A stretch of DNA of 64,000 nt, taken from positions 69,517 to 133,516 of the forward strand of contig NZ_LWBU01000090.1 in assembly GCF_001646665.1 (NCBI RefSeq), written 5' to 3'. The notes beneath the pieces were generated by a model. That model searched no databases. It had not been told where the DNA came from and saw only the letters and a list, made by a program, of their open reading frames with translations. The translations under genes and the position numbers were made by a program. The DNA is from Streptomyces noursei (GTDB lineage: Bacteria > Actinomycetota > Actinomycetes > Streptomycetales > Streptomycetaceae). Of this stretch, positions 16,229 through 25,954 are shown in pieces. Positions within the stretch are counted from its first letter, which is position 1. Every line of letters begins with the position of its first letter.

Positions 16229-17317
16229 ATGCCACGCCGCACTGCGACGATGCTCGCCTCCACCCTCGTCCTCATTGCGCTGCTCTGTGCTGGTGTGTTC
16301 TTTCCGGTGCCGTACGCGGAGATGAGCCCGGGACCGACGGTCAACACCCTCGGCGAGGCCGACGGCGAGCCGGTGCTGCAGGTCTCCGGCCACAAGACCT
16401 ACCCCACGTCCGGCAACCTCAATATGACGACGGTCAGGGTCACCGGTGCGGACTACAGGATGAACCTGGTCGAGGCGGTCTACGGGTGGCTCGCGCACGA
16501 CAGCGTGGTGGTGCCGCACGACACGCTCTACCCGAACGGCAAGACCGAGGAGCAGTCGACCCAGGAGAACGCCGAGGAGTTCAGCCAGTCCCAGGAGAGC
16601 GCGAAGGTCGCCGCGCTCGGGCAGCTGGGCATCCCCGTGGCGTCCCGGGTGGTCGTCTCCTCCGTGCAGAAGGACAGCCCCGCCGAGGGCACGCTGCACG
16701 CCGGCGACGTGATCAAGGCCGTGGACGGTGCTCCGGTCCGGCAGCCGCAGGACGTCGCGAAGTACGTCACCAAGCACAAGCCCAAGGAGCCGGTGGTCTT
16801 CACCATCGTCCCGGCGAAGGACGCGGCGGCGGCGGAGAAGGCGGGCCGGGAGCCCACCACCACCCAGCAGGTCACCATCACCACCAGGACGTCCGACGAG
16901 GGCGACCGGGCGATCGTCGGCATCCAGGCCGGGACGGACCACACCTTCCCGTTCACCGTCGACATCAAGCTCGCCGATGTGGGCGGCCCGAGCGCGGGCC
17001 TGATGTTCTCCCTCGGGATCGTCGACAAGCTGACCCCGGGCGACCTCACGGGCGGCAGGTTCGTCGCCGGCACCGGGACCATCGACGACGCCGGCAAGGT
17101 CGGCCCGATCGGCGGCATCGAGATGAAACTGGTCGGCGCGCGCAAGGCGGGCGCCAGGTACTTCCTGACGCCGGCGGACAACTGCGCGGCCGCCGCCTCC
17201 GACACACCGGAGGGGCTCACCCTGATCAAGGTGAACACCATCAAGGACGCCATGGCGTCGCTGGAGAAGGTCCGCGAGGGAGCCACGACGGGCTTCCCCA
17301 GCTGCTCGGCCGGCTGA
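16229..17317 (+). CDS. membrane-anchored PDZ/Lon-like serine protease (YlbL family)
   Basis: 362 residues. One N-terminal membrane span (STLVLIALLCAGVFF, about residues 11-25) places the rest outside. A PDZ domain follows (VSSVQKDSPAEGTLHAGDVI). The C-terminal Lon-type domain has the nucleophile in GGPSAGLMFS and the general-base lysine in GIEMKLVGARKAGA, the Ser-Lys dyad of Lon without an ATPase domain. YlbL in Bacillus degrades a cell-division inhibitor; the Streptomyces substrate is unknown. The protein ends SCSAG. It converges on the PPA1309 gene with a terminator between. Confidence 0.9.
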   Translation: MPRRTATMLASTLVLIALLCAGVFFPVPYAEMSPGPTVNTLGEADGEPVLQVSGHKTYPTSGNLNMTTVRVTGADYRMNLVEAVYGWLAHDSVVVPHDTLYPNGKTEEQSTQENAEEFSQSQESAKVAALGQLGIPVASRVVVSSVQKDSPAEGTLHAGDVIKAVDGAPVRQPQDVAKYVTKHKPKEPVVFTIVPAKDAAAAEKAGREPTTTQQVTITTRTSDEGDRAIVGIQAGTDHTFPFTVDIKLADVGGPSAGLMFSLGIVDKLTPGDLTGGRFVAGTGTIDDAGKVGPIGGIEMKLVGARKAGARYFLTPADNCAAAASDTPEGLTLIKVNTIKDAMASLEKVREGATTGFPSCSAG

Positions 17318-17427
17318 CCGAGGAGCGCGGCAGCGTGCGGGCCCGCCGCTCGCGGGCCGTCGCCCGCCGGGGCGGACCCGGGCGGCGCCGACCCGGGCGG
17401 TCCCGCCCGCCGCTCGGCCCCGACGCG

Positions 17428-17473
17428 CGCGGCCCGGCGGCCGCCCATGAGGCGGGCCGGCCGCCGGGCCGCG
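17428..17473. terminator. bidirectional terminator
   Basis: Perfect 15-base stem (17428-17442 with 17459-17473) around a 16-base loop, between the convergent PDZ protease and PPA1309 genes. The 110 bases before it are GC-rich with no gene. Confidence 0.7.
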
Positions 17474-17479
17474 GCACGG

Positions 17480-18034
17480 TCAGGCGAAGGTCGCGGCCAG
17501 GGCCTCGGCGAGGCCCGGCACGAGGTCGGCGCCGGTCAGGACCTCCGTGGGGGAGTCCTTCTCGCGCAGCCGGAGGGCCGACTCGCGGGCGCCGTCGCGG
17601 AGGACCGCCACCGTCATGCGGACCTCCTGGCGGTCCGGGTGGGCGGCGACCCACTTGGCGAGGCCCGCCTCGTCGAGGCCGTCCGGGACGGAGGCCTCGG
17701 CGGACGGCGGGAGCATCAGCCGCTCCACCGTCATCGCGCAGCCGGCCACGGCGTCGGGCCAGGCGATGGTGCCGAGGAACTCGTCGAGCGGCCGGCCCGC
17801 CGGGATCTCGTCCTGCTCGATCGGGGTGAGCGGGGCGGCGGACTCGTCGGAGCCGAGCCCGAGCTGGGAGGCCAGCCCCGGCTCCTGGGAGCGCAGCTGC
17901 GCGGTGTCGACGAGGGCGAAGAGCCGGGCCGGCTGGTCCCAGCCGAGGCCGGAGGCGTACTCGTCGATCTCGAGCACCGCGCGGGTCAGCGGGCTGGCGG
18001 CCATCGGGGGGCCGGAGGGGGAAACGTTGGACAT
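17480..18034 (-). CDS. PPA1309 family protein, function unknown
   Basis: 184 residues from ATG 18034. It matches my recollection of the actinobacterial PPA1309 family: LTRAVLEIDEYASGLGWDQP, then ARLFALVDTAQL near residues 37-48, and CAMTVERLMLP near 102-112. The protein is acidic and soluble with no signal sequence. It is divergent from the UPF0182 gene across 126 bases. The terminator at 17428-17473 lies just beyond its stop. Confidence 0.8.
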   Translation of the reverse strand: MSNVSPSGPPMAASPLTRAVLEIDEYASGLGWDQPARLFALVDTAQLRSQEPGLASQLGLGSDESAAPLTPIEQDEIPAGRPLDEFLGTIAWPDAVAGCAMTVERLMLPPSAEASVPDGLDEAGLAKWVAAHPDRQEVRMTVAVLRDGARESALRLREKDSPTEVLTGADLVPGLAEALAATFA

Positions 18035-18160
18035 GGTCAATATCCTGCCTCCTTTCGACCCGGGAACGGGAACTAGGTAAAGCTTCAGTAAGTTGCATGA
18101 GTGGGCTCTACGATCGCTGGGCCTGCTACACCACACGACCGCGAACTCGAGGGGCGCACG

Positions 18161-21145
18161 TTGGCTTTCCAGATGCCGGACCGCGGCGGAGGCCCGACCG
18201 GGCCACGGATCAGAGTCGGCCGGCCGTCCCGGCGGGCCCGTACCCTGCTCATGACACTGGGCGTGCTGGCCGTGCTGGCCATGCTGTTCGTCATGTTCGC
18301 CGGGTTCTGGACGGACTGGCTGTGGTACAGGTCCGTCAATTACTCGTCCGTCTTCACCACCACCCTGTGGACCAAGATCGGCCTGTTCGCCGTCTTCGGG
18401 CTGCTGATGGCCGTGGCGGTGGGGCTGAACATCTGGCTCGCGCACCGGCTGCGTCCGCCGCTGAGCGCGATGTCGCTGGAGCAGCAGAGCCTCGACCGGT
18501 ACCGGATGGGACTGGCCCCGTACAAGAAGTGGGTGCTCCTGGCGATCACCGCCCTGGTCGGGCTGATCGCGGGTGCCTCGGCCTCCGGGCAGTGGCGCAC
18601 CTGGCTGATGTGGGTCAACGGCGTGTCCTTCGGCCAGAAGGACCCCCAGTTCGGTCTGGACGTGTCGTTCTTCGCGTTCGACCTGCCCTGGTACCGGTTC
18701 ATGCTCGGCTTCGGCTTCGCGGCGACCGTGCTGTCGCTGATCGCCGCGGCCCTGACGCACTACCTGTACGGCGGGCTGCGCATCACCAGCCCCGGTGCGC
18801 GCGCGACCGCCGCGGCGACCGGCCACCTCTCGGTGCTGCTGGGCGTGTTCGTCTCGCTGAAGGCCGTCGCCTACTGGCTCGACCGGTACGGCCTGGCCGT
18901 GAAGTCCAGCGACTTCAAGGCGACCGGCAACTGGACGGGCCTGCGGTACGTCGACGCCAACGCCTACCTGCCGGCGAAGACCATCCTCTTCTGCATCGCG
19001 GTCATCTGCGCCGTGCTGTTCTTCGCCACGCTCTGGCGCCGCACCTGGCAGCTGCCGGTGATCGGCTTCGGCCTGATGGTCCTGTCGGCGATCCTGATCG
19101 GAGGGCTGTACCCGGCGATCGTGCAGAAGTTCCAGGTCCAGCCGAACGAGCAGGCCAAGGAAGCGCCGTACATCGAGAAGAACATCGAGGCGACGCGCAA
19201 GGCGTACGACATCGACCAGACGAAGCCGGAGAACTACTCCGGCAAGTCCACGGTCAAGGCCAAGGACCGGCTCCGCGCGGACGCCGACTCGGCGGCCAGC
19301 TACCGGCTGGTCGACCCGAACATCGTGTCGCCGACGTTCCAGCAGCTGGAGCAGCGGCGCAAGTACTACCAGTTCCCGACCACGCTCGACGTCGACCGGT
19401 ACCAGGGCAAGGACACGGTCATCGGTCTGCGTGAGCTGAACATCAAGGGCATCCCCAAGCGGAACTGGATCAACGACCACTTCACGTACACGCACGGCTA
19501 TGGCGCGATCATGGCCACGGGCACGGCGACGGACGCCAACGGCTCCCCGATCTTCACCGAGTCGGGCCTGCCGACCAGCGGCCAGACGCCGAAGTACGAG
19601 CAGCGGATCTACTACGGCGAGAAGACCGAGCAGTACTCGATCGTCGGCGGCCCGCAGAAGGAGCTCGACTACGAGGAGAACGGCGAGAAGACCACCAGCT
19701 ACAAGGGCAAGAGCGGGGTCAACCTCTCCAACACCTTCAACCGGGCCGCCTACGCCGTGGCCTTCAGCGAGCCGCAGATCCTCTACTCGGGCGCCATCGG
19801 CGACGGGTCGCGGATCCTGTACAACCGCACGCCCAAGCAGCGCGTGGAGGCGGTCGCCCCCTGGCTGACCATCGACGGCGACGCCTACCCGGCGGTGATC
19901 GACGGCCGCATCCAGTGGATCGTCGACGCCTACACGACGACGAACGGCTACCCGTACGCCTCGCGCACGACCCTGGGGGACACCACCACGGACTCCCTCA
20001 CGGCCGGCAACCAGACGCGCGCGGTCGTGGCCCAGCAGAACCAGGTCAACTACATCCGCAACTCGGTGAAGGCCACCGTCGACGCGTACGACGGCACGGT
20101 GAAGCTGTACCAGTGGGACACCAAGGACCCGGTCCTCAAGACCTGGATGAAGGCGTTCCCCGGCACGGTCGAGCCGAAGACCGCCATCGGCGCCGACCTG
20201 CGGGAGCACCTGCGCTACCCGCAGGACATGTTCAAGGTCCAGCGCGAGCTGCTGACCCGCTACCACGTCCAGGACGCCGCCCAGTTCTACAGCGGCAGTG
20301 ACGCCTGGCAGGTGCCGGACGACCCGACGAACAAGGACGGCAACGCGGTCCCGCCGTACTACCTGAGCATGAAGATGCCCGGGGACACGGCCCAGCAGTT
20401 CTCGCTGACGACGACGTTCACGCCGAACGGCCGGCCCAACCTGGGCGGCTTCATGGCGGTCGACGCCGACGCCAACAGCAAGGACTACGGCCGGATAAGG
20501 CTGCTGAGGGTCACCTCCGACGTGCCGGGTCCCGCGCAGGTGCAGAACAAGCTCAACAGCCTGCCCTCCGTAGCCCAGTTCGTCCGTGACCTCAAGGGCG
20601 CCGACTCCGACATCCAGTACGGCAACCTGCTGACGGTGCCGCTCGACGGCGGCTTCCTGTACGTGGAGCCGATCTACGCACAGGGCCGCAACGCGCTCTA
20701 CCCGCTGCTGCGCAAGGTGGCGGTGTCGTACGTGGACGCGGACCAGCCGGAAGGCGACACGACCAAGGACACCACGGTGTTCGAGGACAACCTCGCCAAG
20801 GCGCTGAACGCGGTCTTCGGGGTGGACGGCGAGACGCCCACCACGCCGCCGCCGAGCGACCCGACCAAGCCGCCGGTCACCGGCGAGGCCGCGCTCCAGC
20901 AGGCGATCGCCGACGCGCAGAAGGCCTTCGCGGACAGCGAGGCGGCGTTGAAGAAGGGCGACTGGACGGCGTACGGCAAGGCGCAGGACGAGCTGGCCGC
21001 CGCGCTGCAGCGGGTCGCGGACGCGGACGCCCAGCGCAAGGCCGACGCCGGCAAGAACGCCGACGGCAAGCCGGCGGCCGGGGCGGCCAAGCCCGCGGCC
21101 CCGGGTGCCACGGCCAAGCCCGCCGAGCCCGCCTCCGGCGGCTGA
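18161..21145 (+). CDS. UPF0182 family integral membrane protein
   Basis: 994 residues from TTG 18161, favoured by GAGGGG (18149-18154) at a 6-base spacing; the first in-frame ATG is 18173. The first about 330 residues contain roughly seven hydrophobic spans (for example [18 protein letters not shown]). The long middle part (about 350-880) is a soluble, probably extracytoplasmic domain with repeated [10 protein letters not shown] and [18 protein letters not shown] family segments. The last about 100 residues are Ala/Lys/Pro-rich, after a [14 protein letters not shown] linker. Function of UPF0182 is unknown. A terminator hairpin follows at 21157. Confidence 0.9.
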   Translation: MAFQMPDRGGGPTGPRIRVGRPSRRARTLLMTLGVLAVLAMLFVMFAGFWTDWLWYRSVNYSSVFTTTLWTKIGLFAVFGLLMAVAVGLNIWLAHRLRPPLSAMSLEQQSLDRYRMGLAPYKKWVLLAITALVGLIAGASASGQWRTWLMWVNGVSFGQKDPQFGLDVSFFAFDLPWYRFMLGFGFAATVLSLIAAALTHYLYGGLRITSPGARATAAATGHLSVLLGVFVSLKAVAYWLDRYGLAVKSSDFKATGNWTGLRYVDANAYLPAKTILFCIAVICAVLFFATLWRRTWQLPVIGFGLMVLSAILIGGLYPAIVQKFQVQPNEQAKEAPYIEKNIEATRKAYDIDQTKPENYSGKSTVKAKDRLRADADSAASYRLVDPNIVSPTFQQLEQRRKYYQFPTTLDVDRYQGKDTVIGLRELNIKGIPKRNWINDHFTYTHGYGAIMATGTATDANGSPIFTESGLPTSGQTPKYEQRIYYGEKTEQYSIVGGPQKELDYEENGEKTTSYKGKSGVNLSNTFNRAAYAVAFSEPQILYSGAIGDGSRILYNRTPKQRVEAVAPWLTIDGDAYPAVIDGRIQWIVDAYTTTNGYPYASRTTLGDTTTDSLTAGNQTRAVVAQQNQVNYIRNSVKATVDAYDGTVKLYQWDTKDPVLKTWMKAFPGTVEPKTAIGADLREHLRYPQDMFKVQRELLTRYHVQDAAQFYSGSDAWQVPDDPTNKDGNAVPPYYLSMKMPGDTAQQFSLTTTFTPNGRPNLGGFMAVDADANSKDYGRIRLLRVTSDVPGPAQVQNKLNSLPSVAQFVRDLKGADSDIQYGNLLTVPLDGGFLYVEPIYAQGRNALYPLLRKVAVSYVDADQPEGDTTKDTTVFEDNLAKALNAVFGVDGETPTTPPPSDPTKPPVTGEAALQQAIADAQKAFADSEAALKKGDWTAYGKAQDELAAALQRVADADAQRKADAGKNADGKPAAGAAKPAAPGATAKPAEPASGG

Positions 21146-21156
21146 TCCACGGCGGT

Positions 21157-21189
21157 GCCCCCTGCCCGCCCCCGGGGCGGGCGGGGGGC
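21157..21189 (+). terminator. terminator after the UPF0182 gene
   Basis: Long GC stem pairing 21157-21170 with 21176-21189, containing one T-G pair, tight loop. It lies 12 bases after the stop and 34 bases before the tRNA. Confidence 0.6.
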
Positions 21190-21222
21190 CCTCCGGGTCG
21201 TGATACGGTAGTGACACAACGA

Positions 21223-21296
21223 CGCGGGGTGGAGCAGCTCGGTAGCTCGCTGGGCTCATAACCCAGAGGTCGCAGGTTCAAATCCTGTCCCCGCTA
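21223..21296 (+). tRNA. initiator tRNA-fMet (CAT), copy 1
   Basis: A 74-base cloverleaf with anticodon CAT at 21257-21259 in a 7-base loop. The anticodon stem has the three consecutive G-C pairs typical of initiators (TGGG/CCCA), and the first acceptor base pair is a C-T mismatch, another initiator mark. The 3' CCA is not encoded. The T arm reads GGTTCAAATCC. The sequence is identical to copy 2 at 23510-23583. A strong terminator follows at 21303. Confidence 0.95.
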
Positions 21297-21302
21297 CTGA
21301 AA

Positions 21303-21341
21303 GCAAGGGCCCGGATCCTTCCAGGATCCGGGCCCTTGCTG
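21303..21341 (+). terminator. terminator of tRNA-fMet copy 1
   Basis: Perfect 18-base stem (21303-21320 with 21324-21341) and a 3-base loop, 7 bases after the tRNA. The core GGCCCGGATCCT is shared with the terminator of the second tRNA copy. Confidence 0.8.
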
Positions 21342-21515
21342 TGTTCCCTGGGGCTTTCGGGGGGACGTCGCCACTCATGTGAAGAACGGCCCTGACGGGG
21401 GCAGTTGAGGTGGGACGTGTTTGACTTGTCTCCCTGTGGGCATGTCGACAAAACGCTGAAGTGACCTCACTGGCTGCGGTATACCAGGTGTACGCGGGTA
21501 GCAGGTGGTGCGACG

Positions 21516-23369
21516 ATGGGAATTATGGGGGACAGGGCAACTCTGTTGGAGACAGGGCGGTTTGTGCAGCGGCACGCCGAAAGCGCCGCAGATGTGATGA
21601 GCGACGCTGCCATGGAGACCACCGCCATGGACAGCGCTGAGACCGGCGACCCCGTCGAGACCGAGGAGCGTCACCGCCGCGCCGCCGAGAAGGGCGACAC
21701 CGCCGCCATGAGCGTCCTCGGGGCCCTGCTGCTCCGCCGCGGCGACCTCGACGCGGCCGAGCCCTACCTGCGCGCCGCCACCGCCGACGGCGACCGCGCC
21801 GCCGCCAACAACCTGGGTGTCCTCCTCCACCAGCGCGGCTACGCCGACGAGGCCGCCGGCTGGTGGCGCATCGCCGCCGTCGCCGGGTCCGCCGCCGCCG
21901 CCCACGCCCTCGGCCGCCACTACCGCGAGCGCGGCGACGAGCCCGCGGCCGAGTACTGGCTGCGCCAGTCCGCCGAGCAGGGCCACGCCCTCGGCGCCTA
22001 CGCCCTCGCCGACCTGCTGGAGCACCGCAGCGACGTCGGCGCCGAGCGGTGGCTGCGCGCCGCCGCCGAGCAGGGCCACCGCGAGGCCGCCTACCGCCTG
22101 GCCCGCGCCCTGGAGCGGCAGGCGCAGGCGCAGGCCGCCGACGACACCGCGCCCGTCACCGGCGCCGAGACCGCCGAGCAGTGGTACCGGCAGGCCGCCG
22201 CCCGCGGCCACCGGCGCGCCGCCCTGCACCTCGGGGCCATCCTGGAGCGGCGGGGCGAGCTGAAGGAGGCCGGCCGCTGGTACCTGACGTCCGCCAAGGA
22301 CGGCGAGTCCCGCGCCGCCTGCGCGCTCGGGTTCCTGCTCCGTGACGCCGGCGACGAGGAGAGCGCCGCCGTCTGGTGGCTGCGCGCCGCCCAGGACGGC
22401 GACGGCAACGCGGCCAACGCGCTCGGCGCCCTGCACGCCGCGCGCGGCGAGCACCAGACCGCCGAGCGCTGGTACCGCGCGGCCACCGACGCGGGCGACG
22501 TGAACGGCGCGTACAACCTCGGACTGCTGTTCGCCGCGCAGAACCGGGTCGCCCAGGCCGAGCAGTGGTACCGCCGCGCCGCCTACGCGGGTCACCGCGA
22601 GGCCGCCAACGCGCTCGCCATCCTGCTCCTCCAGAGCGGCGACCCCAACGGCGCCGAGCCGTGGTTCTCCAAGGCCGCCGAGGCCGGCAGCGTGGACGCC
22701 GCCTTCAACCTCGGCATCCTCTACGCGGGTCGCGACGACGACGAGGCGGCGCTGCGCTGGTACGAGCGGGCCGCCGCGGCCGGCCACACCGAGGCCGCGC
22801 TCCAGGTCGGCATCGCCCGCCTCCGCGACGGCGACGAGCAGGAGGCCGAGCGCCATCTGCGGTGCGCCGCGGGCGGCGGGAGCGCCGAGGCCGCGTTCCG
22901 CCTCGCCACGGTGCTCGACGCCCGCCAGGCGCCCTCCGGCCCGCCCGCGCTCGGCGAGCCGCAGGCGCCGAAGAGCGAGTGCGAGGAGTGGTACGAGCGG
23001 GCCGCCGAACAGGGCCACCGGCGCGCCCAGGTACGGGTCGGCATGCTGGCCGCCGCCCGCGGGGACACCGCGGAGGCGGCCCGCTGGTACCGGGAGGCCG
23101 CCGACGCGGGCAGCCGAAACGGCGCCTTCAACCTCGGCCTGCTGCTCGCCCGCGACGGGAACGAGCGGGAGGCGTCGCTCTGGTGGACCCGCGCCGCCCG
23201 CGCCGGTCACGGGCGGGCCGCCCTGCGCCTGGCCCTCCTGGCCGCGCGGCGGGGCGAGCTGACCGAGGGCCGCCGCTGGTGCGCCCGCGCGGTGGAGCTG
23301 GGCCCCGCGGAGGTCGCCGAGCGGGCGGCCCGGCTCAGCGAGGCGCTGCACCAGGAGCTCACCGCGTAG
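21516..23369 (+). CDS. Sel1/TPR-repeat protein between two initiator tRNA genes
   Basis: 617 residues (ATG 21516; ATG 21525 is an alternative). After a 55-residue acidic lead, almost the whole protein is about fifteen Sel1-like repeats of about 35 residues with the pattern AxxxLGxLLxxRGxxxEAExWYRxAAxxGH. These give a curved helical scaffold for protein contacts. No catalytic motif, signal peptide or membrane span is seen. A short unit near residues 470-485 (SGPPALGEPQAPKSE) interrupts the repeat. It is flanked by identical tRNA genes and by GC-rich repeats at its 3' side. Confidence 0.85.
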   Translation: MGIMGDRATLLETGRFVQRHAESAADVMSDAAMETTAMDSAETGDPVETEERHRRAAEKGDTAAMSVLGALLLRRGDLDAAEPYLRAATADGDRAAANNLGVLLHQRGYADEAAGWWRIAAVAGSAAAAHALGRHYRERGDEPAAEYWLRQSAEQGHALGAYALADLLEHRSDVGAERWLRAAAEQGHREAAYRLARALERQAQAQAADDTAPVTGAETAEQWYRQAAARGHRRAALHLGAILERRGELKEAGRWYLTSAKDGESRAACALGFLLRDAGDEESAAVWWLRAAQDGDGNAANALGALHAARGEHQTAERWYRAATDAGDVNGAYNLGLLFAAQNRVAQAEQWYRRAAYAGHREAANALAILLLQSGDPNGAEPWFSKAAEAGSVDAAFNLGILYAGRDDDEAALRWYERAAAAGHTEAALQVGIARLRDGDEQEAERHLRCAAGGGSAEAAFRLATVLDARQAPSGPPALGEPQAPKSECEEWYERAAEQGHRRAQVRVGMLAAARGDTAEAARWYREAADAGSRNGAFNLGLLLARDGNEREASLWWTRAARAGHGRAALRLALLAARRGELTEGRRWCARAVELGPAEVAERAARLSEALHQELTA

Positions 23370-23383
23370 GAGGCGCTCGCGGC

Positions 23384-23430
23384 CGGCGCGGCGCCGGCCC
23401 ACGGAGCGTCGGCGCGGCGCCGGCCCACGG
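23384..23430 (+). repeat. 21-base direct repeat, two copies
   Basis: The same 21 bases occur at 23384-23404 and 23410-23430, 5 bases apart. Each copy contains a GC-only near-palindrome around GGCGCC, so the pair can also fold as a hairpin and may serve as terminator for the Sel1 gene. Confidence 0.7.
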
Positions 23431-23468
23431 GGCCCGGGACCGTGCCGGTCCAAGGCCGGCTTATGGAT

Positions 23469-23497
23469 TTGCGCTGGTCCACGCGGTCCCGTAAGGT
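23469..23497 (+). promoter_or_regulatory. promoter of tRNA-fMet copy 2
   Basis: TTGCGC (23469-23474), 17-base spacer, TAAGGT (23492-23497). The tRNA begins 12 bases after the -10. Copy 1 has only a TACGGT-like -10 upstream and no clear -35, so the two copies appear to have different promoters. Confidence 0.65.
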
Positions 23498-23509
23498 TGT
23501 GTTCATCGA

Positions 23510-23583
23510 CGCGGGGTGGAGCAGCTCGGTAGCTCGCTGGGCTCATAACCCAGAGGTCGCAGGTTCAAATCCTGTCCCCGCTA
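23510..23583 (+). tRNA. initiator tRNA-fMet (CAT), copy 2
   Basis: Identical over all 74 bases to the copy at 21223-21296, with the same CAT anticodon, initiator-type anticodon stem and unpaired first acceptor position. Identity extends 2 bases upstream and 6 bases downstream, giving an 82-base direct repeat that brackets the Sel1-repeat gene. Confidence 0.95.
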
Positions 23584-23589
23584 CTGAAA

Positions 23590-23624
23590 CCGAAGGCCCG
23601 GATCCTCAGGATCCGGGCCTTCGG
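23590..23624 (+). terminator. terminator of tRNA-fMet copy 2
   Basis: Sixteen-base perfect stem (23590-23605 with 23609-23624) and a 3-base loop, 6 bases after the tRNA. Confidence 0.8.
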
Positions 23625-23673
23625 CGTGTCCGGTGCCGGGTCCGGTCGCCCGCGCAACGGCCCCCGGCCCCGA

Positions 23674-23719
23674 CGCCGCCGCGACGGGACGCCCCGCGCC
23701 GCCGCGACGGGACGCCCCG
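23674..23719 (+). repeat. perfect tandem duplication of 23 bases
   Basis: Units 23674-23696 and 23697-23719 are identical and directly adjacent. They lie in noncoding sequence between the tRNA terminator and the catR terminator. Likely a slippage product; no function is evident. Confidence 0.75.
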
Positions 23720-23767
23720 GCACGACGAAGCCCCCGGCGCGGGTCGCGTCCGGGGGCTTCGGTGCCG
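23718..23767 (-). terminator. terminator of catR
   Basis: Stem of 12 perfect pairs (23726-23737 with 23750-23761), extended by 6 more pairs beyond a 2-base bulge. It lies 28 bases after the catR stop on the minus strand. Confidence 0.7.
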
Positions 23768-23794
23768 GCCCGGGGGCGCCGGGCGGCGGAGCTG

Positions 23795-24211
23795 TCAGGC
23801 GGAGGTGCAGTTCGGGCAGACGCCGCGGTAGGTGACCTCGACGTCCGAGATCGTGAAACCGAAGCGCTCGGTGGTGGGCAGGTCCGCCAGCGGGTCGCCC
23901 GTCGGGTGGACGTCGCGGATGGCGCCGCACCGGGCGCACACCAGGTGGTGGTGCGGACGGTGGGCGTTCGGGTCGTACCGCTTGGCGCGGCGGTCCGTGG
24001 AGACCTCCAGGACCTCACCCAGCGTCACCAGCTCACCCAGCGTGTTGTACACCGTCGCGCGGGAGATCTCGGGAAGCCGCTCCACCGCGCGCGCGTGCAC
24101 CTCGTCGGCCGTCAGATGGACGTGGTCCCCGTCGAGGACCTCGGCCACGACACGCCGCTGTGCGGTCATACGCCAGCCGCGTCCGCGCAGTCGTTCCAAC
24201 AGGTCACTCAT
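23795..24211 (-). CDS. catR: CatR, Fur-family peroxide-responsive repressor
   Basis: 138 residues. N-terminal winged helix (MTAQRRVVAEVLDGDHVHLTA; recognition region SRATVYNTLGELVTLGEV), then the metal site HRPHHHLVCARCGAI, and a C-terminal CPNC pair that completes the structural zinc site. Divergent from the catalase gene with a Fur/Per-type palindrome between, the arrangement of S. coelicolor catR-catA, where CatR represses both genes until oxidised. A TAGGCT -10 lies 7 bases before the ATG, so the transcript may be leaderless or nearly so. Confidence 0.92.
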   Translation of the reverse strand: MSDLLERLRGRGWRMTAQRRVVAEVLDGDHVHLTADEVHARAVERLPEISRATVYNTLGELVTLGEVLEVSTDRRAKRYDPNAHRPHHHLVCARCGAIRDVHPTGDPLADLPTTERFGFTISDVEVTYRGVCPNCTSA

Positions 24212-24271
24212 GAAAACCAGCCTAACAGCAGGGGACCCAAGTCCCGAATCGGTGTGGCTTTGGAAGCGGGC

Positions 24272-24299
24272 TTGACTTAGACAATGTCCATTGTAGGAT
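24272..24299 (+). promoter_or_regulatory. catA promoter with CatR box
   Basis: TTGACT (24272-24277) and TAGGAT (24294-24299), spacer 16 bases. Within the spacer is the palindrome ACAATG-TC-CATTGT (24281-24294), a Per/CatR box. A bound repressor would cover the whole promoter. Confidence 0.8.
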
Positions 24300-24364
24300 C
24301 GGGACCGGCATTAGCCAAGGGACAGGACTTGCAGGACATCGCAGGACACACGCAGGAGGCGCAC

Positions 24365-25816
24365 GTGACGCAGGGACCGCTCACCACGGAGGCCGGCGCG
24401 CCGGTCGCCGACAACCAGAACAGCGAGACCGCGGGCGTCGGTGGTCCGGTTCTGGTCCAGGACCAGCTGCTGCTGGAAAAGCTCGCCCACTTCAACCGCG
24501 AGCGGATCCCGGAGCGCGTGGTCCACGCGCGCGGCGCCGGCGCGTACGGCACCTTCACGGTGACCGCGGACGTCACCCGGTACACCCGGGCGAAGTTCCT
24601 CTCCGAGGTCGGCAAGCAGACGGAAACGTTCCTGCGCTTCTCGACAGTGGCGGGCAACCTCGGTGCGGCCGACGCCGTCCGCGACCCGCGCGGCTTCGCG
24701 CTGAAGTTCTACACCGAGGAGGGCAACTACGACCTCGTCGGCAACAACACCCCGGTGTTCTTCATCAAGGACGCCATCAAGTTCCCCGACTTCATCCACA
24801 CCCAGAAGCGCGACCCGTACACCGGCTCCCAGGAGGCGGACAACGTGTGGGACTTCTGGGGCCTGTCGCCCGAGTCGACGCATCAGGTGACCTGGCTGTT
24901 CGGCGACCGCGGCATCCCGGCGAGCTACCGCCACATGGACGGCTTCGGTTCCCACACCTTCCAGTGGAACAACGAGGCCGGCGAGGTCTTCTGGGTCAAG
25001 TACCACTTCAAGACCGACCAGGGCATCAAGTGCCTCACGCAGGCCGAGGCCAACAGGCTCGCGGGTGAGGACCCCGACTCCCACCAGCGCGACCTGCGCG
25101 AGGCCATCGAGCGCGGCGACTACCCGTCCTGGACCGTCGGTGTGCAGATCATGCCCGCCGCCGAGGCCGCGACGTACCGCTTCAACCCGTTCGACCTCAC
25201 CAAGGTGTGGCCGCACGCGGACTACCCGGTCATCGAGATCGGCAAGCTGGAGCTCAACCGCAACCCGCAGAACGTCTTCGCCGAGGTCGAGCAGTCGATC
25301 TTCTCCCCGGCGCACTTCGTGCCCGGCATAGGCCCGTCGCCCGACAAGATGCTCCAGGGCCGCCTCTTCGCGTACGGCGACGCCCACCGCTACCGCGTCG
25401 GCATCAACGCCGACCACCTGCCGGTGAACCGTCCGCACGCCACCGAGGCGCGAACGAACAGCCGTGATGGGTTCCTCTACGACGGCCGTCACGCCGGGGC
25501 CAAGAACTACGAGCCCAACAGCTTCGGCGGCCCCGCCCAGACCGGTCGCCCGCTGTGGCAGCCGGTCCCGGTCACCGGTGTGACCGGCGACCAGGAGGCG
25601 CCCGTCCACGCCGAGGACAACGACTTCGTCCAGGCGGGCAACCTCTACCGGCTGATGTCGGAGGAGGAGAAGGAGCGCCTGATCGCCAACCTGTCCGGCT
25701 TCATCGCCAAGGTCTCGCGCGACGACATCGCCGAGCGCGCGATCAACAACTTCCGCCAGGCGGACGAGGACTACGGCAAGCGGCTGGAGGCCGCGGTCCA
25801 GGCCCTGCGCGGCTGA
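24365..25816 (+). CDS. catA: monofunctional haem catalase
   Basis: 483 residues from GTG 24365, with AGGAGG 5 bases upstream. Converts hydrogen peroxide to water and oxygen. The distal-haem signature is [20 protein letters not shown] near residues 44-63. Asn in [13 protein letters not shown] and the proximal [14 protein letters not shown] with its haem-ligating tyrosine are present. Small-subunit clade by length. Controlled by the CatR box immediately upstream. An earlier ATG at 24284 lies inside the operator and is not used. A bidirectional terminator follows at 25844. Confidence 0.95.
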   Translation: MTQGPLTTEAGAPVADNQNSETAGVGGPVLVQDQLLLEKLAHFNRERIPERVVHARGAGAYGTFTVTADVTRYTRAKFLSEVGKQTETFLRFSTVAGNLGAADAVRDPRGFALKFYTEEGNYDLVGNNTPVFFIKDAIKFPDFIHTQKRDPYTGSQEADNVWDFWGLSPESTHQVTWLFGDRGIPASYRHMDGFGSHTFQWNNEAGEVFWVKYHFKTDQGIKCLTQAEANRLAGEDPDSHQRDLREAIERGDYPSWTVGVQIMPAAEAATYRFNPFDLTKVWPHADYPVIEIGKLELNRNPQNVFAEVEQSIFSPAHFVPGIGPSPDKMLQGRLFAYGDAHRYRVGINADHLPVNRPHATEARTNSRDGFLYDGRHAGAKNYEPNSFGGPAQTGRPLWQPVPVTGVTGDQEAPVHAEDNDFVQAGNLYRLMSEEEKERLIANLSGFIAKVSRDDIAERAINNFRQADEDYGKRLEAAVQALRG

Positions 25817-25843
25817 ACAGCGCTGGATCGCTTGTCGTGAGCG

Positions 25844-25877
25844 GAGGGCCGGCTCCCGTGCGCGGGAGCCGGCCCTC
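25844..25877. terminator. bidirectional terminator after catA
   Basis: Perfect 15-base stem (25844-25858 with 25863-25877), 4-base loop, between the convergent catalase and CBS-domain genes. Confidence 0.8.
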
Positions 25878-25954
25878 TCGCGTACCTGCCGCCGTGTCCG
25901 CGAAGTCCCGCCCGGCCCCGTCGGGGCGGACGGGCGATGCCTCGCGGACGTGCC

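Noticed and set aside
17480..21259. A single 1259-codon minus-strand reading frame spanning the PPA1309 gene and the whole UPF0182 gene
   Set aside because: Only its last 184 codons are real (PPA1309). The rest is the antisense of UPF0182, an artefact of high GC content, with no domain and atypical composition.
21223..23583. Integrative element between tRNA direct repeats
   Set aside because: Both repeats are complete functional tRNA genes with terminators, and the interval encodes only a Sel1-repeat protein, with no integrase, excisionase or replication gene.
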